The position numbers were made by a program, and so were the translations under genes. Below the pieces are notes generated by a model, which made no database searches, was not told the DNA's origin, and worked only from the letters and a program-made list of their open reading frames with translations. This document shows, piece by piece, positions 54,701 to 55,621 of a stretch of 64,000 nucleotides of DNA. This DNA comes from Ahaetulla prasina (lineage: Eukaryota > Chordata > Lepidosauria > Squamata > Colubridae), in contig NC_080539.1 in NCBI RefSeq assembly GCF_028640845.1, forward strand, positions 301,582,516 through 301,646,515, written 5' to 3'. Numbering within the stretch: the stretch's first letter is position 1; each line of letters starts with the position of its first letter.

Positions 54701-55621
54701 ACAATTGGTATGTTAATTGATATTTTTCCACCATAATCTTTCAACTTCAATTGTAAATAACAGTATTTTGTTATTTTCTCCAGTTGTTCATCAATTCAGA
54801 TGTTTCCAGGGATCAGTGAACCATCCTTTCTTCTTTTCTCTAACAGTAATATTTGATACATTACATTATAAATGAATTTTGAAATCTCACATTTCAATTC
54901 TCCTCAGTTTTCAATACAAATTCCAATAGATTTTGCAAACTATAAAGCCGAATGTCTACATAAATTCCAATGGTCAATTTTTCCACCCTGTATTTATAGT
55001 TTGCTTGAACGATTTTAACCCAGCTACTAATGAGATTGTATATAATTTCATCTTTACATAATTAGCATAATTGAAAATATACTTAGTTTTGACTTTAATT
55101 GTATTAATTTGCAGCACTTGTTCTGGAGTTGCCATGATTGTCCCATCTGTTTCTTTTTAATTGTTCCAGATTTCTGTTTTTGTTGTTCTTGTTTTTATCG
55201 TCAGAATATGTGAAATCCACGGATGTTTTTAAAATGGGGATTCTCCAGTCTTGCTTTTTTTAAAAAAGATTTGTTAGTAGATCTCCAAAGGATATGTTAG
55301 AGAGGAAGAAAAATACTATGTATCTACAGAAACTGACAAAATATCTTTGTTGTCAATTTAAGAGGAAAAAGCCAGTTTGGAATACCTTTGTAAGCAGCAT
55401 CTGAGCTTACATTGCCAGTAATATTTATGGTGTAAAATCCACTTGTGATATCTGGTGTTTTTTTATTCTTCTCTCAGGAAAAAGAAGACAAAGCCAATCT
55501 TCAGGCTGAAGTACAACATTTACGGGAGGATAACTTACGATTACAAGAGGAATCGCACAATGCCTCTGAAAAACTGAAGAAATTCACTGAATGGGTTTTC
55601 AACACAATCGATATGAGTTAA
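159..55621 (+). CDS. SIPA1L1: SIPA1L1 (SPAR), 3' two thirds, 19 exons
   Basis: Signal-induced proliferation-associated 1-like protein 1 is a GTPase-activating protein for Rap that also binds actin and PSD-95 in dendritic spines. Nineteen exons join in a single frame of about 1,278 codons ending in TAA. The order is: RapGAP domain (exons 1-6), PDZ (exon 7), long Ser/Pro-rich tail (exons 8-17) and C-terminal coiled coil (exons 18-19). Paralogue choice: [20 protein letters not shown], the [10 protein letters not shown] segment and the C-terminus [12 protein letters not shown] fit SIPA1L1. From memory, SIPA1L2 has YFGIDENLG and ends FFTTIDKKS. The 5' exons (start codon and N-terminal third) are outside the window. 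All splice sites are GT-AG. No stop or frameshift interrupts the exons, so the gene looks functional. The introns are full of transposons, but no exon is hit. Confidence 0.96.
760..850 (+). repeat. Degraded 'CACTTAGACTTATATACC' repeat
   Basis: TATAGCAATAGCAGTATAAC, then GCTTAGACTTCACAGTGC and TTTACAGTGC resemble the better-preserved copies at 53630-53735 and (reverse) 34735-34822. In squamates this type of sequence is a common retroposon 3' end. The family is not assigned from sequence alone. Confidence 0.4.
1541..2040. repeat. AGTCCT-family non-autonomous element, long variant, partial
   Basis: The right end (GGGCTCAACTGTGGTCGTAA then GTCAAAGACTACCT) is the terminal inverted repeat of the family copied at 21447, 62277 and elsewhere. 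The interior is GC-richer and unlike the short copies. The phrase GGCCCTGGGAG.CCTGGC is shared with the long copy at 18628-19770. The left limit is uncertain. Confidence 0.45.
2199..2387 (+). CDS. SIPA1L1: SIPA1L1 window exon 2 (RapGAP domain)
   Basis: There are 63 full codons, [19 protein letters not shown] through LMKLDEQG. The acceptor is ATTTCTAG and the donor GGG|GTAAGA. The exon encodes the RapGAP core before the catalytic segment. The motif [19 protein letters not shown] is typical of the SIPA1-like family. Phase 0 at both ends. Confidence 0.95.
2388..4907 (+). other. Intron 2 contents
   Basis: AT-rich sequence without coding potential. The only clear structure is the foldback repeat at 3937-4097 with its 3' flank to about 4140. 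Poly(T)/poly(A) runs near 4650. Confidence 0.6.
3937..4140. repeat. Foldback element with ~72-nt inverted arms
   Basis: Left arm 3937-4008 and right arm 4026-4097 are nearly reverse-complementary (for example GGAAGACATTTCACTTCTCA against TGAGAAGTGAAATGTCTTCC), with a loop of about 17 nt. The right flank ACCATGACCTGGATGACTGA recurs in vertebrate dispersed repeats I remember, so this is probably a truncated transposable element rather than a local palindrome. Confidence 0.75.
4908..5082 (+). CDS. SIPA1L1: SIPA1L1 window exon 3 (RapGAP domain)
   Basis: There are 58 codons plus one base, [20 protein letters not shown] through YRAQLDTK. The acceptor is TTTACAG, after a T-rich tract, and the donor AAG A|GTAAGA. 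It contains [18 protein letters not shown], a signature of Rap GAP domains (the YNNE segment precedes the catalytic region). Ends in phase 1. Confidence 0.95.
5181..7925 (-). repeat. CAGAGGTGGG-type repeat, split by a LINE
   Basis: Left fragment 5181-5309 (GAAATTTTGAGCAGTTCTGG, AGAACCGG, CCACCTCTGG) and right fragment about 7816-7925 (GCAGTATCTTTCCCC to GAACCGGTAGTAAA and TTTCACCAC) are the two halves of one element. Its reverse complement matches the copy at 63590-63833. The LINE at 5310-7815 sits exactly between them. The AACCGGT-containing ends suggest an inverted-repeat DNA element, but the superfamily is unknown. Confidence 0.65.
5310..7815 (-). mobile_element. CR1/L2-type LINE, 5'-truncated, antisense to SIPA1L1
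   Basis: Antisense non-LTR retrotransposon. The 3' end is at the left: a (TTTA)n tail and ATACCGCCTTCTCCCGAAGG, the stem-loop-like terminus also found at 9640, 23290 and 46800. It encodes the end of the endonuclease ([20 protein letters not shown]) and a reverse transcriptase. The N-terminal endonuclease is missing. No convincing target-site duplication beyond a few T residues, as is common for this clade. Confidence 0.85.
5597..7959 (-). pseudogene. LINE endonuclease/reverse transcriptase ORF, broken
   Basis: Two overlapping minus-strand frames (5959-7959 and 5597-6280) together cover the protein. RT landmarks: [56 protein letters not shown] and the C-terminal [15 protein letters not shown]...[12 protein letters not shown]. 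Two defects show it is dead. Motif A reads [10 protein letters not shown], where the metal-binding Asp of VLLDLSAAFD would be expected. Relative to the copy at 23447-24430, about 34 nt are missing near 6185, shifting the frame, and a further shift occurs near 5660. The first ~20 codons of the long frame are flanking repeat, not LINE. Confidence 0.85.
8035..8618. repeat. AGTCCT-family element interrupted by a MITE
   Basis: The left part 8035-8176 (GGTTGCCAAGTGCCTGAATT, TTGATCATGTGATCATGGGG, TGCTGCAATGGCTATAACTT) and right part 8582-8618 (GTAAGTTGAGGACTACCTG) are contiguous in the other family members. The palindromic MITE at 8179-8579 is inserted between them. Confidence 0.7.
8179..8579 (+). 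mobile_element. Palindromic TA-flanked MITE, copy 1
   Basis: 401 bp bounded by TA dinucleotides (8177-8178, 8580-8581). The ends are inverted repeats: CCGTATATACTCGAGTATAA on the left against TTATATTCGAGTATATACGG on the right. The interior holds a perfect hairpin (GTTTTTCAGCAC / GTGCTGAAAAAC), several further CGGCTTATACTCG modules in both orientations, a GC-rich core around 8360-8470 and a TTACCCC/GGGGTAA hairpin. There is no plausible ORF. TA duplication suggests a Tc1/mariner-type transposase in trans. Confidence 0.85.
9475..9764 (+). mobile_element. CR1/L2-type LINE 3' tail with ATT/AAT microsatellite
   Basis: The 3' terminus CGCCCTGAGTCCTTCGAGAG, AAGGGCGATATACAAATTAA matches the ends of the LINEs at 5310, 23256 and 46611. 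It is followed by about 11 units of ATT and then about 11 of AAT (9695-9764). Only the untranslated 3' end is present. AT-rich sequence before about 9600 is assigned with less certainty. Confidence 0.75.
9857..9960 (+). CDS. SIPA1L1: SIPA1L1 window exon 4 (RapGAP domain)
   Basis: Two bases complete Thr, followed by 34 codons, [20 protein letters not shown] through PNNKQQ. The acceptor is TTTGCAG and the donor CAG|GTAGGA. The [14 protein letters not shown] stretch lies just before the catalytic asparagine segment. The exon is short and separated from exon 3 by a 4.8-kb repeat-filled intron. Confidence 0.95.
9961..12301 (+). other. Intron 4 contents
   Basis: AT-rich sequence, with MITE copy 2 (10967-11339) the only recognised element. 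Nothing is recognised in 9961-10960 or 11345-12300. Confidence 0.65.
10967..11339 (-). mobile_element. Palindromic TA-flanked MITE, copy 2 (inverted)
   Basis: 373 bp with TA on each side (10965-10966, 11340-11341). It is the reverse complement of copies 1 and 3: it starts CCGTATATACTCGAATATAA and ends CTCGAGTATATACGG. Same hairpin (CAGCAC..GTGCTG), GC-rich core and CGGCTTATACTCG modules; one internal module block is shorter. Confidence 0.85.
12302..12459 (+). CDS. SIPA1L1: SIPA1L1 window exon 5 (RapGAP catalytic segment)
   Basis: There are 52 codons plus two bases. The exon starts [20 protein letters not shown]. In Rap1GAP the equivalent RKRHIGND helix carries the catalytic asparagine thumb (Asn290) and a functional His. 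Both residues are present here, so GAP activity is expected. The acceptor GATCAAAG|CTG has only a modest pyrimidine tract. The donor is AG|GTAAAC. Ends in phase 2, splitting a Ser codon. Confidence 0.95.
12470..12780. repeat. AGTCCT-family element, degraded
   Basis: Family landmarks: CAACAGTTGCTAAATG, TTGATCACATGACTCCAGAA, TGTTGCCAAGCACCCAAATT, GACCGTGGGGATGCTGCAAC and the terminal GGCTATAAGTTGAGAACTAT. The left end is missing its inverted repeat. Confidence 0.65.
13307..13720 (+). repeat. 'CCATATTTTTTGGAATATAAGACGC' element
   Basis: It begins TTACCATATTTTTTGGAATA, then TAAGACGCACTGGAGTATAA, a terminus related in design to the TA-flanked element at 37991 (CCGTATTTTTTGCTCCATAA). A matching right terminus was not found, so it is probably truncated. 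The right limit is approximate. Confidence 0.5.
14081..14406 (+). mobile_element. Small hAT-like element with 8-bp target duplication
   Basis: Ends CCGTGATGGAGAACCTATGG and AGTTCGCCAACACTG are imperfect inverted repeats. Flanking octamers ATACAGTG (14073-14080) and ATATAGTG (14407-14414) differ at one base, the 8-bp duplication typical of hAT transposons. The interior is GC-rich and CpG-bearing with no transposase. Same family as 27807-28181. Confidence 0.75.
14649..15222 (+). CDS. SIPA1L1: SIPA1L1 window exon 6 (end of RapGAP, linker to PDZ)
   Basis: One base and then 191 codons make this the largest exon in the window. It runs from [17 protein letters not shown], through [20 protein letters not shown] and [14 protein letters not shown] (end of the RapGAP fold), to a conserved linker with [17 protein letters not shown] and [10 protein letters not shown]. 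The acceptor is TTTTGCAG. The donor GAG|GTTAGA is a weak match to consensus, but joining there to exon 7 keeps frame and family homology (...[17 protein letters not shown]). Reading on into the intron reaches a stop within about 45 bases. Confidence 0.95.
15449..17299 (-). mobile_element. ORF1-only L1 (HAL1-like), complete insertion, antisense
   Basis: A 1.85-kb insertion flanked by identical 15-mers GCACCAATTCATCTT (15434-15448 and 17300-17314; the last two T may belong to the tail). Reading the minus strand: a CpG-rich 5' UTR of about 0.7 kb (17299-16583), L1 ORF1 (16582-15807), about 340 nt of AT-rich 3' UTR and a poly(A) tail of about 20 (poly(T) at 15447-15467 on the + strand). No ORF2 (endonuclease/RT) sequence is present, although 5' end, 3' end and tail are all there. 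This is the layout of HAL1 elements known from mammals. An ordinary L1 that lost ORF2 before or during insertion is the alternative. Confidence 0.8.
15807..16582 (-). pseudogene. L1 ORF1 protein gene, one frameshift
   Basis: It encodes an RNA-binding L1 ORF1 protein of about 258 residues. The N-terminal coiled coil starts at [20 protein letters not shown] and runs through [20 protein letters not shown]. Then come an RRM-like domain ([20 protein letters not shown]) and a C-terminal domain ([53 protein letters not shown], ending GIEEGRL stop). The two parts lie in different frames that overlap at 16262-16382, so a one-base indel near 16380 breaks an otherwise intact frame. The low damage suggests a fairly young insertion. 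Confidence 0.85.
18095..18369 (+). CDS. SIPA1L1: SIPA1L1 window exon 7 (PDZ domain)
   Basis: There are 91 codons plus two bases. Almost the whole PDZ domain is in this exon: [17 protein letters not shown] contains the carboxylate-binding loop (GLGQLGFHV, equivalent to GLGF), and the domain continues through [16 protein letters not shown] and [20 protein letters not shown]. One apparent difference from mammals is [10 protein letters not shown], where I recall LVEICKVAVA (Lys to Thr). The acceptor is TTCTCAG and the donor CGAAG|GTATTT. Ends in phase 2. Confidence 0.96.
18432..18545 (+). repeat. MIR-like CORE-SINE fragment
   Basis: GTAGTTAAGGAATCTGGCTA, GAAACCAGGTGACTGTAAGT and CAGCCAGGTCACCTTCAGCC, AGTTACTCTC follow the squamate MIR/CORE-SINE consensus I remember (gttctagtcccgccttaggc..ggctgggtgaccttgggccagtcac). 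The second half here reads like a shuffled or diverged version. Confidence 0.5.
18628..19770. repeat. Long variant of the AGTCCT-family element
   Basis: The left side (GGCCATTTGAAGTTACGACA, TGATCACAATTTG) and right side (TTAACAACCATTTCACTCAA, CTGAGATTCTGGTCCCAGTT) resemble the ends of the short copies. The roughly 0.8-kb middle is moderately GC-rich, with internally repeated phrases (CCTTCTGCACATG twice; GGGATGAAAATCCTGCTT and GGGTTGAAAATCCTCCTT). There is no long ORF. It may be a longer non-autonomous form or two elements side by side. Confidence 0.45.
20265..20654 (+). mobile_element. Palindromic TA-flanked MITE, copy 3
   Basis: 390 bp with TA duplications (20263-20264, 20655-20656). Same orientation as copy 1 and almost identical to it across the first 150 bases, including the 12-nt hairpin. 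Differences are mainly length changes in poly(T) runs and small deletions in the GC-rich core. Confidence 0.85.
21108..21389 (+). CDS. SIPA1L1: SIPA1L1 window exon 8
   Basis: One base and then 93 codons plus two bases. Key stretches are [37 protein letters not shown], and [20 protein letters not shown]. The tail after the PDZ domain starts here; it is basic and Ser/Pro-rich, and presumably phosphorylated. The acceptor is TCTTCCAG and the donor AGAAG|GTATGA. It joins exon 9 across a 10.5-kb intron to give PLESRRLSPGSD. Confidence 0.94.
21447..21749 (+). repeat. AGTCCT-family element with both ends
   Basis: Terminal inverted repeats are CAGGTAGTCCTTAACTTATG on the left and TTAAGTCAAGGACTACTTG on the right. 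About 300 bp. Interior landmarks are GTTGTTAAGTGAGTTGCACC and TTGACTTTGCTTG. There is no coding capacity. Best full-length example of the family inside the gene. Confidence 0.75.
23256..24399 (-). mobile_element. CR1/L2-type LINE, 5'-truncated copy
   Basis: Antisense LINE tail of about 1.1 kb of the same family as 5310-7815, ending at left in (ATTT)n and ATACCGCCCTTCTCCCGAAG. It is truncated at the GVPQGS region of the RT. It is flanked by TGTGGCAT (23248-23255) and TGTGACAT (24400-24407), a 7/8 target duplication within the hAT host. The C-terminal frame is much better preserved than in the longer copy. Confidence 0.85.
23447..24405 (-). pseudogene. LINE RT C-terminal fragment
   Basis: One open frame of about 320 residues holds the [10 protein letters not shown] catalytic box, [52 protein letters not shown] and the C-terminal [20 protein letters not shown], ending ELKTHLF. 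The true LINE sequence starts around the GVPQGS motif, and the first residues are scrambled there. 5' truncation makes it incapable of retrotransposition. Its intact frame gives the reference for the defects in the 5597-7959 copy. Confidence 0.8.
25430..25985 (+). mobile_element. Non-LTR LINE 3' end, second family
   Basis: + strand fragment encoding the C-terminal domain after the [37 protein letters not shown], then after a one-base frameshift near 25580 [53 protein letters not shown] stop. About 200 nt of 3' UTR follow, ending ACTCTGACAATAAAGG. The family is not the one at 5310. I do not assign the clade. Confidence 0.75.
25990..26640 (+). mobile_element. Decayed CR1 LINE RT fragment
   Basis: Translation of the + strand shows [38 protein letters not shown], matching the CR1 signature (DWR.ANV.PIFKKG.K.D..NYRPVSLTS). 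Further on come [15 protein letters not shown] remnants and an FVDYTK segment where F-ADDTK would be expected. Stops and frameshifts are frequent, so this is an old copy. Boundaries are approximate. Confidence 0.65.
27807..28181 (+). mobile_element. Small hAT-like element with 8-bp target duplication
   Basis: Ends CCGTGATGGCGAACCTATGG and ATTAGCCATCACTG are inverted repeats. Flanks TCCTATTC (27799-27806) and CCCTATTC (28182-28189) match at 7 of 8 bases. The interior is rich in CATGC/GCATG and CpG and has no transposase frame. Same family as 14081-14406. Confidence 0.75.
28364..28450 (+). repeat. 'GTCCCCAACCTTTTTGACACC' dispersed repeat fragment
   Basis: AGTAGTCCCCAACCTTTTTG, ACACCAAGAACCACTTTCGT, GGAATACAATTTTTCCACAG recalls an old amniote dispersed repeat (gtccccaaccttttggcacc..ggtttc..ggaagacaatttttccac). 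Only this end is present. Confidence 0.45.
29477..30795 (-). mobile_element. RTE-BovB LINE fragment, antisense and degraded
   Basis: The minus strand translates in pieces to BovB RT and C-terminal signatures: FRKGHG (BovB FRKGRGT.DQI), a decayed block where [13 protein letters not shown] is expected, VRQGC-like codons near 30450, and [17 protein letters not shown] (BovB FELWCWRRLLR.PWT). The left part (ATCATGTGCCATCAAGTTGG) is the BovB 3' region. It is interrupted by a LINE tail at 29560-29676 and carries many stops. BovB is established as a horizontally transferred LINE shared by squamates and ruminants. Confidence 0.75.
29560..29676 (+). mobile_element. Snake CR1(L3)-like LINE 3' tail, short TTCTA tail
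   Basis: ACACTGAGAGCTTCTACACC, CCTTGTGTGTCTAATCATAC, TTGGCCAAATAAAGTTTTC end in TATTCTATT. The reverse complement of the same 3' end is at 61529-61600, where the tail has expanded greatly. It lies inside the BovB copy. Confidence 0.65.
31093..31142. repeat. GTTT / GCTTT simple repeat
   Basis: TTTTTGTTTGTTTGTTTGTT followed by a few GCTTT units. Low-complexity tract; no associated element found. Confidence 0.8.
31300..31490 (+). repeat. MIR/CORE-SINE-like repeat with LINE-like tail
   Basis: TTTTAGTCCTGCCTTAGGCA, GGCTGGGTGACTTTGAGACA match the CORE-SINE consensus (ggctgggtgaccttgggccag). CACAGGGTTATTGTTGTGGG, TGCCTTGAGTTGTTTATAAA is the tail also seen at 51510-51625. AAATGAATAAATAA closes it. 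Confidence 0.6.
31900..32049 (+). CDS. SIPA1L1: SIPA1L1 window exon 9
   Basis: One base and then 49 codons plus two bases: [20 protein letters not shown], then [19 protein letters not shown] and TYRQKSMPE. The acceptor is TTGAACAG. The donor GG|GTAGGC is fixed by the reading frame, because one base later an in-frame TAG would follow. The sequence is Ser-rich and low-complexity, as in mammalian SIPA1L1. Confidence 0.94.
32050..33855 (+). other. Intron 9 contents
   Basis: AT-rich, with one reverse-oriented tRNA-derived SINE at 33317-33463 and a short CA run near 33157. No other element or gene is recognised. Confidence 0.6.
33317..33463 (-). mobile_element. tRNA-derived SINE, reverse orientation
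   Basis: On the + strand CAGAGTTGGAAGGGACCTTG, TCTAGTCCAACCCCCTGCTC, then CAAACTGCCAACCTTTCTGA, TCAACAAGCTCAGTGTATTA, GCCACTGAG. The second half is the reverse complement of the tRNA-like head of the SINE at 46534 (CTCAGGGGCTAAGGCAGCTG, AAGGTTGGCAG). The body differs, so it is a related but distinct SINE type. The 5' tip is missing. Confidence 0.7.
33856..33974 (+). CDS. SIPA1L1: SIPA1L1 window exon 10
   Basis: One base and then 39 codons plus one base: [20 protein letters not shown] through [13 protein letters not shown]. The acceptor is TTACACAG and the donor ATGG|GTGAGT. Phase 1 at the end matches exon 11 directly (G + AA = Glu). In human a 21-residue cassette (AYSYRGPQDFN...) can follow here; I find no such exon in the next intron. 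Confidence 0.94.
33975..36159 (+). other. Intron 10 contents
   Basis: AT-rich, with a reverse copy of the 'CACTTAGACTTATATACC' repeat at 34735-34822. I searched this intron by eye for the 63-nt cassette exon of mammalian SIPA1L1 and did not find it. Confidence 0.6.
34735..34822 (-). repeat. 'CACTTAGACTTATATACC' repeat, reverse copy
   Basis: TTGTTGGGGCAATATGTTGA, CTGTAAAGCACTATGAAGAA, GTATATAAGTCTAAGTGCTA is the reverse complement of the 53630-53735 copy. Confidence 0.65.
36160..36278 (+). CDS. SIPA1L1: SIPA1L1 window exon 11
   Basis: Two bases and then 39 codons: [20 protein letters not shown] through [11 protein letters not shown]. The acceptor is ATATTACAG and the donor CAT|GTGAGT. The exon is highly conserved with mammalian SIPA1L1 ([19 protein letters not shown]) and lies in the partner-binding C-terminal region. 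Confidence 0.95.
36279..37404 (+). other. Intron 11 contents
   Basis: Largely an AGTCCT-family copy (36609-37059). The rest is AT-rich. Confidence 0.6.
36609..37059 (+). repeat. AGTCCT-family element
   Basis: TAATCCTTGGTTGATAACCC on the left and GTTGTAAGTCAAGGACTATC on the right are the family ends. Interior matches include AAAGTGAATCTGGCTTCCTG, TTGCTTGTCAGAAGGTTGTA, GATCACATGACCATGGGGAT. It has about 150 bp extra compared with the copy at 21447. Confidence 0.7.
37405..37850 (+). CDS. SIPA1L1: SIPA1L1 window exon 12 (degron-containing)
   Basis: There are 148 codons plus two bases, from [20 protein letters not shown] to SLSDAGSHA. The exon encodes a serine-rich region with [20 protein letters not shown], the DSGIDT degron, [20 protein letters not shown] and [20 protein letters not shown]. 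The acceptor is TATGTATAG and the donor GCAAG|GTAATC. This region of SPAR is the target of activity-dependent Plk2/CDK5 phosphorylation in mammals, and the key residues are kept here. Confidence 0.95.
37552..37569 (+). other. SIPA1L1: DSGIDT beta-TRCP phosphodegron within SIPA1L1
   Basis: GAT AGT GGC ATC GAT ACC encodes Asp-Ser-Gly-Ile-Asp-Thr, a DSGxxT/S motif. In mammalian SPAR this degron is phosphorylated after Plk2 (SNK) activation and recruits SCF-beta-TRCP, leading to SPAR degradation and spine loss. Its exact conservation suggests that the turnover mechanism is retained in this reptile. The motif is read directly; its function is inferred from mammals. Confidence 0.8.
37991..38312 (+). 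mobile_element. TA-flanked MITE, 'CCGTATTTTTTGCTCCATAAG' type
   Basis: 322 bp. Left end CCGTATTTTTTGCTCCATAA and right end TTATGGTGCGAAAAATACAG are inverted repeats, with TA on both sides (37989-37990, 38313-38314). The interior is moderately GC-rich and non-coding. The first six bases CCGTAT are shared with the palindromic MITE family, which suggests related transposases. Confidence 0.75.
40609..40791 (+). repeat. AGTCCT-family element, internally deleted
   Basis: AAGTAGTCCTCATATAGTGA, CCACAATTGAGACCGGTAAC at left and TACGATGAAGAACTATCTGT at right. About 180 bp, shorter than other copies. Confidence 0.6.
41206..41442 (+). CDS. SIPA1L1: SIPA1L1 window exon 13
   Basis: One base and then 78 codons plus two bases: [20 protein letters not shown], a serine run, then [20 protein letters not shown] and [11 protein letters not shown]. 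The acceptor is TTTCCCAG. The donor AA|GTAAGA splits the Lys codon completed by exon 14. The [10 protein letters not shown] and SVGFMD segments are diagnostic for SIPA1L1 against SIPA1L2 (YVIGWKKSEG). Confidence 0.95.
41443..43998 (+). other. Intron 13 contents
   Basis: AT-rich, except for a C/T-rich block at about 42660-43150 that may be an antisense LTR or other element (see finding). A GC-richer block at 43600-43800 is unassigned. No coding exon was recognised. Confidence 0.5.
43999..44164 (+). CDS. SIPA1L1: SIPA1L1 window exon 14
   Basis: One base and then 55 codons: [55 protein letters not shown]. The acceptor is TTTTAAG|G and the donor AAG|GTATGA. Phase 0 at the end. The exon is basic and then acidic, probably helical ([10 protein letters not shown]). 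Confidence 0.95.
46534..47147 (+). mobile_element. Sauria-type tRNA SINE, split by a LINE tail
   Basis: The tRNA-like head has Pol III boxes: GTGGCTCAGGGGCTAAGGC (A box region) and GGTTCGAATCCCTAG (B box). The body continues at 46868 (GCTGCCATGTAACGGGGTGA, AGGGACCACCTTTGGTGGGA, GTCATGCCGGCCACATGACC) and ends GAACCTTTACCTTTA, the BovB-like tail of Sauria SINEs. AGTATATTTCAAG flanks it on both sides (46521-46533, 47148-47160). Mobilisation would depend on BovB. Confidence 0.85.
46611..46867 (+). mobile_element. CR1/L2-type LINE 3' tail nested in the SINE
   Basis: TTAAAACACATCTATTCATC, TTTTAATGGGTTTTATTATT, then ACCGCCCTGAGTCCCTAGGG and AGATAGGGCGGTATACAAAT and (AAAT)n. It is inserted just after the SINE B box, with TAG on each side. 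Same terminus as the LINEs at 5310, 9475 and 23256, but in + orientation. Confidence 0.85.
48960..49260. repeat. Segment shared with 62700-62960
   Basis: TTAAGTTCTTAAGCTAATAA, TTGAAGATAAACTCATCCAA, and TTAAATTAAAAATGATTAGA align in order with TTAATTCTTAAGCTTATGAT, TTGAAGGCAAACTCATCCAG and AAGTAGTTAGCAACTTCTGA at 62790-62925. It is therefore a dispersed repeat, family not identified. Confidence 0.45.
49378..49713. repeat. Large inverted repeat, ~98-nt arms
   Basis: Arm 49378-49476 (GGTTCCTTGATTTTTGTTGT, TGGCTCCGCTTTCACTGAGC, ... TTATCATTACCTTCTA) and arm 49616-49713 are reverse complements with only a handful of mismatches, separated by about 139 nt of AT-rich sequence. It would form a long hairpin. 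Origin unknown; an inverted duplication of a retroposon 5' part is possible. Confidence 0.85.
50416..50638 (+). CDS. SIPA1L1: SIPA1L1 window exon 15
   Basis: There are 74 codons plus one base: [71 protein letters not shown]. The acceptor is TTCTTTCAG and the donor CATG|GTGAGT. I recall eight extra residues (FHALSSPQ) before SPFPS in human. Here the in-frame bases just upstream begin with TGA, so only the shorter acceptor can be used. LPNDVLF and the RTLSDESIY phosphosite motif are conserved. Confidence 0.95.
50750..50860 (-). repeat. MIR/CORE-SINE-like fragment, reverse
   Basis: AACCACTCTGTAAGGTGGAT, AGTGACTAGCCTAAAGTCAC, CCAGTTGGCTTTCATGCCTA is the reverse complement of the CORE-SINE module (gccttaggcatgaaagcc..gctgggtgacctt). 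Confidence 0.6.
51500..51625 (+). repeat. LINE/SINE 3' tail, same type as 31400-31490
   Basis: ATCAACCCACCTCAAAGGGT, TGTTGTTGTGGAGTAAATAG, CTGCCCTGAGTTATTTATAA, then AATCAAATAAATAAAC. Confidence 0.6.
51860..52006 (+). CDS. SIPA1L1: SIPA1L1 window exon 16
   Basis: Two bases and then 48 codons plus one base: [48 protein letters not shown]. The acceptor is GGTTTAG after a long TTCTTC tract, and the donor [28 protein letters not shown] is shared by all SIPA1L paralogues. Confidence 0.95.
52068..52140 (+). repeat. 'GGGATGTCCAACCTTGG' repeat fragment
   Basis: CAGGGATGTCCAACCTTGGT, TTTAAGACTTGTGCACTTCA, ACTCCCAGAGTTCCTCAGCC is a dispersed squamate repeat I recognise by its ACTTCAACTCCCAGA phrase. 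Only one end is present. Confidence 0.55.
52386..52920 (+). repeat. AGTCCT-family element with internal insertion
   Basis: CAGGTAGCCCTTGATTTACA at left, TTCACACTTACGGCTGTTTC and GGAGTCATGTGATCACCTTT in the interior, CCACTTAGCAACTTAACAAC and GTGGTCACTAAGGAAGGACT near the right end. A stretch of about 200 nt including the TG run (52636-52845) is not part of the family. Confidence 0.6.
53137..53251 (+). CDS. SIPA1L1: SIPA1L1 window exon 17
   Basis: Two bases and then 37 codons plus two bases: [37 protein letters not shown]. The acceptor is TTTTCCAG and the donor CTGA|GTAAGT. It leads into the C-terminal coiled coil. Confidence 0.94.
53252..54365 (+). other. Intron 17 contents
   Basis: A copy of the 'CACTTAGACTTATATACC' repeat (53630-53735). 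The rest is AT-rich. Confidence 0.6.
53630..53735 (+). repeat. 'CACTTAGACTTATATACC' repeat, best copy
   Basis: ATAGCACTTAGACTTATATA, CCACTTTACAGTGCTTTACA, GTTTACACAGTCAGCAAATT, GCCCCCAACAATTTGGGTCC. Related copies lie at 760 and (reverse) 34735. It resembles retroposon tails common in squamates. Class unassigned. Confidence 0.65.
54366..54447 (+). CDS. SIPA1L1: SIPA1L1 window exon 18 (coiled coil, first half)
   Basis: One base and then 27 codons: [27 protein letters not shown]. The acceptor is TCCTGCAG and the donor AAG|GTAATT. A heptad pattern of Leu, Met and Ile starts at VNQLESML. In SPAR this C-terminal region binds the guanylate-kinase domain of PSD-95. Confidence 0.94.
54448..55477 (+). 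other. Intron 18 contents, possible LINE remnant
   Basis: AT-rich. The reverse complement of about 54636-54760 reads [26 protein letters not shown], resembling the IPIVIGALG.I..G region downstream of the RT in some LINEs. Weak, with no supporting frame elsewhere, so only a possible old antisense LINE. Confidence 0.3.
55478..55621 (+). CDS. SIPA1L1: SIPA1L1 terminal coding exon (coiled coil, stop)
   Basis: There are 47 codons and a TAA stop: [47 protein letters not shown]. The acceptor is TTCTCTCAG. It completes the leucine-zipper-like coiled coil. The last residues FNTIDMS match my memory of human SIPA1L1, which fixes both the paralogue and the end of the protein. Confidence 0.97.
   Translation, partial: EKEDKANLQAEVQHLREDNLRLQEESHNASEKLKKFTEWVFNTIDMS

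Noticed and set aside
159..55621. Alternative identity as SIPA1L2 or SIPA1L3
   Set aside because: Several paralogue-specific segments ([26 protein letters not shown]) fit SIPA1L1 as I remember it and not SIPA1L2.
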